Assembly (NCBI GenBank): GCA_003550325.1
Contig: QKWP01000041.1
Coordinates: 234,124 to 298,123 of the forward strand
DNA: 64,000 bases
Direction of reading: 5' to 3'
Source of the DNA: Gigaspora rosea
Taxonomy: Eukaryota > Glomeromycota > Glomeromycetes > Diversisporales > Gigasporaceae
Both the position numbers and the translations under genes were made by a program. A model generated the notes under the pieces. That model searched no databases. It saw only the letters and a program-made list of their open reading frames with translations, and was not told where the DNA came from. The first letter of the stretch is position 1. Each line of letters begins with the position of its first letter. Positions 23,641 to 34,529 of the stretch are shown piece by piece.

Positions 23641-24546
23641 TTAGGTAAAAGACAAACGCATTAATTTTTGACTAGGAAGATACGCAAAGGAAAATAATTT
23701 TACCTTTTTCTAGGAAGATACGCGAATAGTTTTAGTTAGACGAAATAATCGAAAATTGGTACTATTTTTTCAAAAAAAAAAATTTTCATTTGAGAAGATA
23801 TGTTCATTATAGCAATGATATGAGTGAAAAACTTGGTATATACATTTTGTAGAATATCGGCTCTTGTGATTAAGTTTATTTTTCCTTGTTATGGTTATAA
23901 CACGTTTATCTTTAACTTTCCGAAGAGTTTTGTTTCATTTGAAATCTTTATGCGGTCTAAGTTGTAAGTATTCTAAGAATTCTACTTATATCTTCTACTG
24001 TTCGTATATAAAAGTTTACTTTGTTAAATGTTTCGTGTTTATCTTGACGCAACCTTTAAGTTTTTCAACTGTTTTTCTCTTGAGAAGATATTTAGTGAAC
24101 AGTTAATATTCGAAGAATTCTATGCGTATCATCGATAGTCTTTCTGTACTCATAATATTACTATATTTGTATAATGCTTTTTATAATGTTGTACGAAGAT
24201 ATTTGTGTTTTATTGTTTTTTTTTAAAAAAAAAAAAAAAAATTGACGTGTTCCGGGAAGAAAAAAATAAACGCGTTCTGAAGAGAATTGATTGAATGAAT
24301 CGTTTCCATGTTTTATTTATACTGTATTATATATTACAAGGAAAATTAATTCCGATGATTTAATTAGTGATCGGTAATTTAAATCTATGATATGCATAAA
24401 TTCTTGAATTGTTTATATATATAGGGCCGATTTATTTCGAAAAAGTATTTAAGACGTCGATTGCAGCATAAATTTTCTTGCAAAAATCTTGCAAAAAAAT
24501 CAATACGCATTTTACCCAATATAAAAACCATAATAGTAAAATAATA
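23641..24546. promoter_or_regulatory. Upstream region of the transposase gene
   Basis: About 900 bp lie between the repeat array and the transposase start. There is a T10/A17-type homopolymer block at 24,219-24,241 and TATATATATAGGG at about 24,414-24,426, some 120 bp before the start codon, which could be a TATA element. A short open frame at 23,891-24,106 is hydrophobic and not recognised. No other feature. Confidence 0.4.
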
Positions 24547-27500
24547 ATGTCGTCATCCGAAGAGAGTTCAGGAAAATATGTACGCAAAACAAAAAAAGTA
24601 GTATGTAAGTGCCCGAAATGTCAAGGGAAATATGTCCATCCACGAACACAGCAATCCCATATGGCTTTACCCGAAATTGGTCAATCTAGTAGGATCACCA
24701 AGCAATCGTCTACGGCAAAGTATAAATATAGAGAAGAACCACTGCCAGAATTTCCAAAATGTGCTAGTTCAGGAAGTGAAGATTCAAATAACGATGATTC
24801 TGATGATAATGGTTTGGATAACAATGATTCTGATAATAATAGTTCAGATAACAATGATTCTGACGATAGTGGTTCGGATAACAGTAATTCTGATAATAGT
24901 GGTTCGGATAACAATGCATCGGATAACAATAGTTCCAAAGAAGATAGTACAGCCAGTGACGAAGATGATAATACAAACTCGAGTACTGAACCTATAAGTT
25001 TATTTCTAGAAGATGATTTTATTGAACAGTCGCCAATCTCCAGAAAATCGGGTAAAGCAAAATTTCAGATGCCTTCACCCATCGATGATGAAGAGATGAA
25101 CATTGATGAAGCTTTAGAAGAATCATCGCCATTTGATATATATCAACCATCAGATGATGATGAAATTATGATAATTCAGAAAGAAGAGCCTGATGATGCT
25201 TCTTCCTCAAGTAATTCTTCTTCAAGTGATTCTGCAAGTGAATCTTCGCAAGCAAGCCGTGAACCTGTTAATTTTATTCTGCCAGAAATCGATCCTGAAG
25301 TTTTTGATCCACCGTTTACTTTCGATGATAATTCGCATGATTGGATCATCGTATGGATAATGAAATATCAGCAACGTTTCAATGTATCCGATGTTGGTAC
25401 AGAAACATTAATTAAATTTCTTCGAATTATACTTGTACATTTCAAAATAAATGAAGCCGATAAGTTTCCTACTTCTCTGACCACAACAAAATCGTCTTTA
25501 GGTATCTTAACTAAATATAAAAAATATGTTGCATGCCCGAAGTGTCATAAACTTTATGATCTATTAGAAGTCAAAAATTATTCAGAGGAAAATCAACCAG
25601 CATGCAAAATGTGTACATATGTTGAATATCCTAATCATAGATTAGAATCACGACGATTGGCATGTAATGAACCATTAGCAGAGATAATAAAAACAAATGA
25701 AGGAACTTTATTACGAGCATTAAAGCTTTACCCAGTTGGAAGTATAAAGCAGCAACTTTATATGATGTATCAGCGGCCAGGATTTGAGGTGATGTTACGG
25801 CATTCTAGAAATAGAAATGTCCCAAATGGAATTTTCTCAGACATATACGAGGGTAATATCTGGAAAAATTTCGCTATAAATCCTGATGATCCTACGCCAT
25901 TTTTTACAAATGATACACTTGATAGCCATATCGGCTTAGCTATGAATATCGACTGGTTTCAACCATTCGATTATACAATTCATAGCACTGGGGTAATTTA
26001 TGGAGTTTTATGTAATTTACCACGTGAAGAACGATTCAAACCAAACAATATTTTAACATTAGGTATCATCCCTGGTCCAAATGAGCCTAGTAAACATCAA
26101 ATAAATCATTATCTTGCTCCAATCGTCGACGAGTTAATTGAATTTTCTTCCGGTATAGAATTACCATCAACATTTGAATATAAAGAAGGACGCAAGATAT
26201 ACGCTGCACTTATTTTATCGGCTAATGATGTTCCTGCTGCAAGAAAAATATGCGGTCATGCAAGTTATTTAGTAAAATGCCATCGTTGTCCAAAACGTGC
26301 AACATATGATCGTGAAACCAAAAGAAATCACTACGGTGGTTTTGAAAGTATGGATGAATGGTTCAAACCAGTAGATATTTCACAATATTTTAGTGCAGCA
26401 AATCAATGGTTACTTTGTACAAATAAACAAGAACGTGATGAGCATGTTTCAGAAACGGGAGTAAGATGGTCAGAACTATATCGGCTAAATTATTTTGATC
26501 CAGTTAAATTTATGGTAGTTGATCCAATGCATTGCCTATTTTTAGGTATCGGCAAGTGGATAATGAAGCAGTGCTTATTAGATCATAATAAACTTAATAA
26601 TAAACAACTTTCAATAATTGAACAACGTATGTCGAACGTTAAAATTCCATCAGATATAGGTCGTATTCCATCAAAAGTCGCACGTGGAGCAGAAGGATTT
26701 AGTCGATTTACTGCAGATCAGTGGAGAATATTTTATCAAGTGTATGCTATACCGTGCATGTGGGATTTGCTATCACATGGAGATAAAGAAATTATTTTTA
26801 ATTTTGTCTGTGCATGCAATTCATTAGTAAGCCGAATAGTCAGGCAAAGTGACATAGACGAAGCACATAATCGGCTAATAAACATGGCAAAGTTAATTCA
26901 ACAAAATTATGGCCCACATCTGATAACATCCAATATTCACTTGTCACTTCACATTAAACAATGTTGCCTAGATTATGGTCCGCCATATGCATATTGGTGC
27001 TATTCTTTCGAAAGGATGAATGGTTTGTTAGGATCTTATCCAACTAGTAATCGATCCATTGAACCTGAACTTATGCGCATTTTAATGAAAAATGCGCAAG
27101 TAGAATATAGAATAAATTCGGTCAATAATGACGAAACTGAATTACTATTTGACAAAATTCTTCCACTTTTAGATAAAAAAGTGCGTGGAAGTTTGAAGAT
27201 GACAGAAAATTTTGAAAGTGAGGATTTAATAGCATATCTGGATATGGCAGATAAAATAACTATTGGTAGTGATATCATGGGAACAGAAAGATATCCTGGA
27301 GAAATGCTTAGACCAAGAAACGAGAATGTAAATCTTTCCGATAATATTTATCAAATTTTAGGAGAATATTATTCTACACTATATAATTTCGATCCAGATG
27401 ATATGATGGCACCATCAATCGATCGAGTAATTACACAATTTGGAAGATTAAAAATAGGAGCAGAAATATATGGATCGAAGAATGCCGTTAGATATAGAAG

Positions 27501-27861
27501 TCGATCATATATTAGAGCAAAGTTCCTTGCTTATCGTGACAATTCTCAAGATATATATCCTGGACAAATACAATACTTTTTTCAACATAAATTTAATAAT
27601 GAAACGCACCATCTAGCTTATGTCCGATGGTATATGCCACATTCCTCAAAACGATTTTTCTTATCATTACAGTCGAATAATGATACACGTTGTGATATAG
27701 AAATTTGGCGAGAAAAATTTTATGAAGAAGCAAGAGATTGTATACTTCCCATACAGAGGATATTAGGACGATTTATCCCTTCTTCGTATAGATTTCAATC
27801 TGGTAATAATGTACAAAAAATATTAGTAGTAATTCCTACAAATAAACGATTTAATATATAA
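24547..27861 (+). CDS. Tnp2-family (CACTA/Plavaka-like) transposase, uninterrupted
   Basis: The 1,104-residue protein starts MSSSEESSGKYVRKTKK; this ATG is preferred over upstream in-frame codons because the decayed paralogue aligns from here. Domains: Cys motif CKCPKCQ (residues about 20-26); Asp/Asn/Ser repeat tract (about 75-140) and Ser-rich acidic region (to about 240); second Cys cluster CPKC...CKMC (330-356); the Tnp2 core with DSHIGLAMNIDWFQPF (D469), LGIIPGPNEP, CHRCPKRATYD, VDPMHCLFLG (D659) and YGPPYAYWCYSFERMNGLLG (E822); and a C-terminal region ending RFNI. D469, D659 and E822 are candidate DDE residues by position and conservation with the copy at 679-3987. There is no intron, stop or frameshift. 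It probably acts in the nucleus, cutting and joining element ends. Activity is not shown. Confidence 0.9.
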   Translation: MSSSEESSGKYVRKTKKVVCKCPKCQGKYVHPRTQQSHMALPEIGQSSRITKQSSTAKYKYREEPLPEFPKCASSGSEDSNNDDSDDNGLDNNDSDNNSSDNNDSDDSGSDNSNSDNSGSDNNASDNNSSKEDSTASDEDDNTNSSTEPISLFLEDDFIEQSPISRKSGKAKFQMPSPIDDEEMNIDEALEESSPFDIYQPSDDDEIMIIQKEEPDDASSSSNSSSSDSASESSQASREPVNFILPEIDPEVFDPPFTFDDNSHDWIIVWIMKYQQRFNVSDVGTETLIKFLRIILVHFKINEADKFPTSLTTTKSSLGILTKYKKYVACPKCHKLYDLLEVKNYSEENQPACKMCTYVEYPNHRLESRRLACNEPLAEIIKTNEGTLLRALKLYPVGSIKQQLYMMYQRPGFEVMLRHSRNRNVPNGIFSDIYEGNIWKNFAINPDDPTPFFTNDTLDSHIGLAMNIDWFQPFDYTIHSTGVIYGVLCNLPREERFKPNNILTLGIIPGPNEPSKHQINHYLAPIVDELIEFSSGIELPSTFEYKEGRKIYAALILSANDVPAARKICGHASYLVKCHRCPKRATYDRETKRNHYGGFESMDEWFKPVDISQYFSAANQWLLCTNKQERDEHVSETGVRWSELYRLNYFDPVKFMVVDPMHCLFLGIGKWIMKQCLLDHNKLNNKQLSIIEQRMSNVKIPSDIGRIPSKVARGAEGFSRFTADQWRIFYQVYAIPCMWDLLSHGDKEIIFNFVCACNSLVSRIVRQSDIDEAHNRLINMAKLIQQNYGPHLITSNIHLSLHIKQCCLDYGPPYAYWCYSFERMNGLLGSYPTSNRSIEPELMRILMKNAQVEYRINSVNNDETELLFDKILPLLDKKVRGSLKMTENFESEDLIAYLDMADKITIGSDIMGTERYPGEMLRPRNENVNLSDNIYQILGEYYSTLYNFDPDDMMAPSIDRVITQFGRLKIGAEIYGSKNAVRYRSRSYIRAKFLAYRDNSQDIYPGQIQYFFQHKFNNETHHLAYVRWYMPHSSKRFFLSLQSNNDTRCDIEIWREKFYEEARDCILPIQRILGRFIPSSYRFQSGNNVQKILVVIPTNKRFNI

Positions 27862-28534
27862 TTAGACCGATAGTTTATTGATTAATATATAATTAATAAA
27901 TATATAACATATTATTAATAAATATTTGTATAAATCATATATTATCAAAATAATTTATTATGAGTAAATAACCGAATTACGTCCTATTTTTATAAACTGG
28001 TCGATTACTAAAATCAGTAAAATATCTTCTATTAATATATATAATCAGAAATATATCAGAAAACGAAAATAGAAAAATAAATCAATCAACCAAATATCGG
28101 CTTAAATTTAGTTTAAAAAAATAAATTAATAGAATCGGTAATATATCATTAAGAAGTATATAATATCACTAATTTATCGTTATATATCAAAGTAAAATAA
28201 TAAAATATCGGCATAAATTTTGATTATAATTAGCAGTTTAACTACTCAGTATTATATCTTCTTATAATGTAGTTGTTCATTAGAATATCAGTTTATATCG
28301 TAAGCCGATATTTAGTTGTTATATCAACCTTAATAATATCAGCCTTTTTTTGGTTTATATTTTAAAAAATTAATATGTCAACAAGATATCAGATGGCAGA
28401 TATTTATATGGTTATATTAATTAGCCGAATATCTTTTACCCGATTTTATAATGTTTGGTTTGTTACATATTGCCTATAATCTTCTCAATATTGGCCTATC
28501 ATATTAAAAAATTTCGACTAATGAAATAAAGTAT
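27862..28534. repeat. CCGATAT-rich 3' subterminal region of the Tnp2 element
   Basis: This is non-coding DNA with repeated CCGATA, AATATCGGC and GCCGATATT in both orientations (for example near 27,867, 28,098, 28,205, 28,300 and 28,423). It mirrors the 5' flank and the flank of the decayed copy. Confidence 0.6.
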
Positions 28535-29518
28535 TGGTAAAGATATTCTTGAATTAAAACCTCATTTTACAAAAGGAATTCGAACACATTTGGAAATTAT
28601 ATTTAAGTCTTATGATAATGTACAAAAATATAGTACAGAAGGAATCAGTTTGTTTAATTAAACCTTTTTAGATTATATTCCTACCAATAGCAGAAACTCT
28701 TATCTCTCAGTCAAAGTCAAAAATGTTCCAATTGATTTTTAAGAAAGTATCACAAAAGAAATTAAAGACACCTTTGAACATGTGGGCAAAATTTCTTCAA
28801 TTAAACCTCTTGTTTTTGAGGGCACTTCAATTTTAAGCAATCAATGGGTAGTGATATTCGATATCACAAATGATCCAGATATAACCAAAAGACTACCAAG
28901 ATTTATAACAATTATGGACCAAAAAGTAACTACCAAATGGAGAGAGGCACCTAAGCTTTGTTTCTTTTGTGATGCAGAAGGACATATCAAAAGAGAATGT
29001 CAACAATACAAAGAAGTACAAGAACTTAAAGCAGCATATAGTACCTATAAAAACAACAATGCAACCTTATCAAAAAATTCAATATCATACAGCCTAGTAG
29101 AGACAAATAATAATAACCCTACAATTATGGCACAAATATTAGAAAACAATAACACAAATGAACAAGAACAGCTCAATCAAGAGAAAACTATCACACCTCA
29201 AATAGAATCAACAATACAAAATAATATAACAAACATCCAAGAAGATCTCTCTGATCTGGATATTAATAAAGCAGACAATAATATGACAGATCTTGAAACT
29301 CTGCTCCAAGAAGAGAAAAATCAAGAAGATTCAGTCATAGTAAATACCAATATGGATAATATAAATGCAGACAGTACACAACAAGAACCAGTATTTACTC
29401 TAGTAAATAACAAAAAAAAGAAAACAAAAAAAATAATAATGGAACTGCTCATAATAATACCCATTCTGCTCTTTATACAAATCGTAACAAAGGACAACCT
29501 CATAACCATACCAAGTAA
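28535..29518 (+). pseudogene. LINE B ORF1, C-terminal part with zinc knuckle
   Basis: The reading resumes as KDILELKPHFTKGIRTHLEI with two in-frame stops (28,660 and 28,740 areas). It is then open from 28,782: an RRM-like stretch (VGKISSIKPL...WVVIFDI), then CFFCDAEGHIKREC at about 28,958, a CX2CX4HX4C zinc knuckle, and an acidic Asn/Gln-rich tail. At the A-runs near 29,410-29,440, one frame leads to a stop at 29,516-29,518, 28 bp before the ORF2 start. The other frame runs straight into ORF2. Confidence 0.72.
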
Positions 29519-29546
29519 CATTTTTTCTTTTAATATACTATTAAAT

Positions 29547-32500
29547 ATGACTAATCAGAAAATTGCAACTCTTAATGTAAAAGAACTTAATAATTTATCC
29601 AAAAGACAGCAAACATTAACCTTACTAAAATCCTACAAATGTGATATTATACTTCTTCAAGAAACTAATCTTACAAATGAAAAAACACGTGACCTTATTA
29701 AACAACAATGGAATTATGAATCTATATGGACAGATAAAACAGCAATATTGGCAGGAAATAAATATATAAAGTTTACTAATTTCAAAGCAACACAAGAGGG
29801 TAGAATTATTACAACCCATTGTAAAGTAAATCAAAGGATACTTAATATAACCAATATTTATGCTCCTCCTCGTATACAAGAAAGACTAAACTTTTTTAAC
29901 AATTGGTCACCAAGTATAAAACCTAATTCAATAAATATAATAGCTGGAGATTTCAATACAAATTTAAGTACTACATTAGATAGAATTAGTCAAACACCAC
30001 CATATAGTGATCCTTCGCATCAAGTTCTAAAATCAAAGCTACGCAATTTCATCGACTTGGCTACTCATATAGGAATACATCCATTTCTAACCTTTCAACA
30101 AAATGTACAAAATAGTAATATAATGGCAACCAAACTTGATTATCTATTTATACATGAAGAATATATAAGTGCCTGTCAGTCAATTACTACAAGATATGGG
30201 AATTCAGATCATCAGTTAGTAGAAGGCACACTAGATTTTAGTAATAATACCTCTCCATCTTCACTATGGAAATATAATAAAAGACAAATGTTAAACAAAT
30301 ATATCAAAACTGAAATTATAACAGAACTAAAGGAAGCAAATTAAGAAAACTGGAATTTGTCTAAAATAAGAATCCAATCAATATTTCGAGCATATAAGCT
30401 ACCTTGTACTCCAGAAACACAAATAGATAAACTTAATCAATATATAAATAGTATAAGTACTAAATTAGCAGCTAACTCTCACCTTAATGACTTACATTTT
30501 GTTAAAATACAGCTTTCTGTACAACTCCAGCAAGAACTAGAATTTTTTGCAGAGAAATGGCAATTTAGATCAAAAACTCACTGGATAGAAAGTGGAGAAA
30601 AATCAACAAAATATTTCTTCTCTAAATATAAACAAAAACACTCATTTTCAGCATTAACCAAAATTCAAATTCCACATGAACCTCATATAAAAGATTCAAG
30701 TAAAATTCTACATTTTATTCAAAAAACCTACAAAGAAATATACCAAAAAGAAGATTATAACATAAATGCAGCTGATATCTTAACTTCCAATTTTAAGCAA
30801 GTTATACCAAATCAAGATATGACATTAACAAAACAAATAACTGAGGAAGAAGTTTTAGAAGTTATTCAACATTTGCCCAACCATAAAAGCCCTGGTGCAG
30901 ATGGACTCACATATGAATTTTATAAAGACACTGCAGAAATTATAACTCCTATACTTGCTAAAATCTTTAACAAAGTACTTAACTCTGGAGAACTTCCAAG
31001 TTCTTGGTGTAAAAATCTTATTATTCTTATTCCCAAAAAATCAGATGCACTAGAAAATGTAAATAATTGGAGACCAATTTCTTTAGTAAACTGTGATGCT
31101 AAAATCTTTATGAAGATTTTAGCAAATCGTTTAAATCCAATATGTCATGAAATAATTAGCCCATACCAGCAAGGGTTTATTGCAAAAAGATCTATCACTG
31201 ATACTGCACTTGATATAATTACTACAATGAGGAATATCACAGACCAAAATTCATATAATTGGCTAATGCTTCTTGATCAACAGAAAGCTTTTGATCGAGT
31301 AAATTACCAATTTCTAATACTAACTTTACAACGAATGGGTTTTTCTTCTACTTTTACATCTGTAATTGCAAATCTTTTCAACAAACAACATGCACATATT
31401 ACTGATAATGGTATGCTTTCAGAGTCATTTAATATGAGTAGAGGTGTGCGTCAAGGGGACCCTCTTTCACCTTTACTATATCTTCTATCATTTGAAGCAT
31501 TTTTACAAAAACTTGCCAATAAAATTCAAGGTATCACTATACAAAATCATGCATTCAAAGCAGCAGCATATGCTGATGACCTCACTATAGGACTAGGCTC
31601 AAATATAGACTGGAATTCCTTTAATAAAATTCTATTGCTATATGAGAAAGCCTCAAATGTACAAGTAAATAAACACAAATCTATTCTTATACCTCTTACA
31701 GAAGAAGCTAAAAAAAATAAACTTCCAGGCATGGAAACTTTTAAATTTCTCAAACATAATGAAACAGTATCAGTACTTGGATATTTAGTAAACAAAAATG
31801 GATATGCTCCTAGTTCTCTTTGGCCTAACACTATTCAGAAATTAAAACAAATTTTAGATAGTATAGCTGCTCGAAATCTATCTTTTAAAGGTCGCATTCT
31901 TATTGTAAATATGCTAGTATTATCCCGTATTTGGTATACAGCTACTATCTTACCTCCTTCATATAAGCAAATATTAGAACTTAACAAAATTATAATAAAA
32001 ACATTAAAGGTAATTCAAATATACTACCTCGATACTCAATATTTCAACAAGCATATTCTACATACGGTTTACAGGCACCAGTAATTACAGATATCCTAAC
32101 ATTCCGCATGATTAATATATGGATCAAGCTCTTAACTGGAAATAATTTATGGGCAAAAATAGAACGAGATATTATAACACAGCAAATTCTTAATAAAGGT
32201 AGAATTTCTATAAATGCAACTTTATCTTCCAATCCTATAAAAACTAAATTCTGGCCTGATAGATGGAAGCCTTTTATCAAGGCCTGGAAGAAGGTAGAAG
32301 GATCAATTGGTGAAAACAAAGAACCATGGCCTTGGGTTCCTGAATCTATATTATTAGCAAATGAACAAAGCAATACATATTCTGTTAAAAAGATAGTTCA
32401 ATTTCTTAGAAACAAATTAATTACTATATCAATTACACAAAGCAATCTAATTTCAAATTCAACAGTTCCGCTTCATTGTAATTGGATACCTAACAAAAGA

Positions 32501-32842
32501 ACAAATATTCTATGGAGACTTATTCATAGAGCACTCCCATTAGGCTATCGTCTAAAACATATTGCTACAACAGAAAATGGAAACTGTGTATGGTGCAAGG
32601 AGGAACCCCAAACAATTGAACATTTTGCCTTGGAGTGTCCCATCAGTCAACAGGTTTGGAATTTAGGCTACAAAATGATAAGTAATACCTCAAATATAAT
32701 GATACCTACCTCTCTCAATGATATTATTTTTCCTATCCAACCTACTTTAGCAAGTACTAAAAGAGCAGTCAAATGGTTAAATATTAATATTATATATGAA
32801 ATTTGGTGTTTATACACATCATCTAAATGGGTAATAATGTAA
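29547..32842 (+). pseudogene. LINE B ORF2: APE endonuclease, reverse transcriptase, C-terminal zinc knuckle
   Basis: The start is chosen at MTNQKIATLNVK (29,547). Endonuclease motifs are LLQETNL, NIYAPP, GDFNTNLSTTLDR, KLDYLF and GNSDHQLV. RT follows from about 30,560 with KSPGADGLTYEFYK, NWRPISLVNCDAKIF, LLDQQKAFDRV, GVRQGDPLSPLLY and an intact YADD (31,568-31,579). The C-terminus has CVWCKEEPQTIEHFALEC (zf-RVT type). Damage is slight: one in-frame TAA at 30,342-30,344, and one frameshift near 32,010-32,030 that can be bridged (reading SIFQQAYSTYGLQAPVITDI). Total coding is about 1,095 codons, normal for this family. Confidence 0.85.
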
Positions 32843-33057
32843 TAAATACATTTAATATCTCAACCATCATCACACATCATTTAAACAGAGAACTAATAGT
32901 TCTTCAACAACTTTCTTACAAAGTAAAAAAGGGTTTTAGATTGACCCTAAATCCTCTTAAAAAATTGTAAAAATAACAATATGTAGTATTATAACTGTAT
33001 ATACTCAATAAAGCGCCATAAGCGCACCTTATATATATTAAGGTAAATTCAAAAAAA
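32843..33057 (+). other. LINE B 3' UTR and poly(A) tail
   Basis: It contains AATAAA at about 33,007, a short GCGCC...GCGC hairpin, and the terminal A-run that joins the TSD. Confidence 0.65.
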
Positions 33058-33070
33058 AAAAATAGGTCTT

Positions 33071-34529
33071 ACCCGTATTAAATCATGGTTAACTAAAATA
33101 TGGTCTCCCAATCTTACTCAAAATCTACTTATTTCACATACTCATAAAACAAAAAATTTTACACTCATTTTTCACCTTTCACAATTAGCCAAAAACAATA
33201 TTACATTATCAAATCTCTCACTTAATTCCTATTGCCCAGATTTTCTCTCTAATATACATCTAATCTATGATATTCTTCCTCCAAACCCACAAACTTCTAC
33301 AATTAATAGTTTGAAAAACAACCGGTTACTATTTATTGAACAAATTACAACTGCAAACAATAAATATATTCTTCCAAGGAATAACATTTATTTACGTACT
33401 AACAAATCTACTAAAGGCCATCAACCTTTATAGTTTTCCAATATCCTCCAGTCTATACAAGATAACACAATTACAACTACATGGCCTCATCTTAACCTAC
33501 CCTCAATTAACTCCTTTATTAATACAACATATCTTCTTTCTTCTTTATTAACTTCCAATTCTTTTTCACTTATACAAATACAGTATAACTCTAACAATAA
33601 TCTCTTTTTATCACATCAAACTTCTTTATCAAAAACCACAACATACAGTATAAACTCCACAGATTTAGGTTTTATACAACTACTACCCCATACTTTTCCA
33701 TCTTTAAATACCCTTTCTTCATTTAATCTTTCCTACAACCAAATTAGCAAACTCAAAAATCCAACATATATTCAAATAGATTACAAAGAAATTCTTGCTC
33801 TAATCTATATATTTAACCTCACTACTGCTACAACTCCCTCTCAATCTATACCACAAATTCATATTCCTATACAAGAGATACAGCTTATACACCATCTAAC
33901 CAATCATACTATCTACCAACATCAACTTACTAGTCTTTTGACACTCATTCAAAATCTAACTTTAAAAGATCTTCACTTCTATACAGATGCTTCAATCCAA
34001 AATTTTAATCTTCAGATATCAAATCTGGTATTGGCTGGATTTGTGAAAACAATACCTCTATTAAATACAATGCAGCTACTACTCCATATCCAGATTCAAC
34101 ACTAACTGAACTTGATGCAATTATTTTCCTTCTCCTTACAATTTCTAATAATACTCATATAAATATTCATTTAGATAACAATACTGCAATCAAAAATTTA
34201 AAACAAACACACTCTTCTAAAACTATACAAAACAAAAATTGGGATATCATATCTATTATTAATCAAATTAAATATATCAAAAACATCTTATTTACCTTAC
34301 ACAAAGTTAAATCACACCTTAATTCTTTTCATAATCAAGCAGACCTACTTGCAAAACGTAGAACTAACAAACCAATACTCAAAATTACCTATAATTTTCT
34401 AAATTTACCAATTCATTTTATGTGGAACAATCATCTTATTCCTTTCAAAATACGTACTTTTATTAAAAACATATATACTATACAAGAGCTATACTCCTGG
34501 ACTACTCTTAAAATATTTAAAACACATTA
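33071..34529 (+). pseudogene. LINE A ORF2, C-terminal part with RNase H
   Basis: It continues the LINE interrupted at 17,674, reading IKSWLTKIWSPNLTQNLL just after the second copy of the TSD. An RNase H domain follows from about 33,970 with FYTDAS, SGIGWIC after one frameshift, TELDAI, HLDNNTA and KVKSHLNSFHNQADLLAK. That is the D-E-D-D set of RNase H1-type domains in order. It ends near 34,529. Family 1 therefore combines APE endonuclease, RT and RNase H, like I/Tad-type LINEs. A weak Cys/His region expected after RNase H is not clear in this copy. Confidence 0.78.

Larger units (their letters stand above)
18583..28534 (+). mobile_element. About 10-kb Tnp2 (CACTA/Plavaka-like) transposon with companion gene
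   Basis: This block interrupts LINE B ORF1. It contains an intact Tnp2-type transposase (24,547-27,861, plus), a divergent multi-exon gene (21,679-19,391, minus), a 595-bp tandem repeat between them, and CCGATAT-rich flanks on both sides. Boundaries are set by loss and return of LINE coding and are uncertain by some tens of bases. No clean terminal inverted repeat or TSD was found; ATAGGCC occurs near both ends in inverted orientation. It is the youngest large insertion in this nest and the only one with a full-length transposase. Confidence 0.75.
17675..33057 (+). mobile_element. LINE B: near full-length family 2 LINE, split by a Tnp2 transposon
   Basis: It starts at 17,675 (GGGGATCGATGAGCAC), right after the TSD, and ends in AATAAA (33,007) plus a poly(A) tail at 33,049-33,060. 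It encodes an ORF1 with a zinc knuckle, and ORF2 with APE endonuclease, RT and a C-terminal Cys/His knuckle but no RNase H. It is thus a different LINE group (L1/Tx1-like architecture) from family 1. Its ORF1 is split by the transposon at about 18.58-28.53 kb. Its own length is about 5.4 kb. Confidence 0.85.

Noticed and set aside
24632..24997. Alternative forward and reverse frames of Ile/Met- or Leu/Ser-rich repeats within the transposase start
   Set aside because: Out-of-frame readings of the Asp/Asn/Ser repeat tract of the transposase.
18583..28534. Exact CACTA-type ends and TSD for the Tnp2 element
   Set aside because: I looked for inverted CACTA/TAGTG or other matching ends near 18,560-18,640 and 28,480-28,540 and found only ATAGGCC in inverted orientation, too weak to set boundaries.
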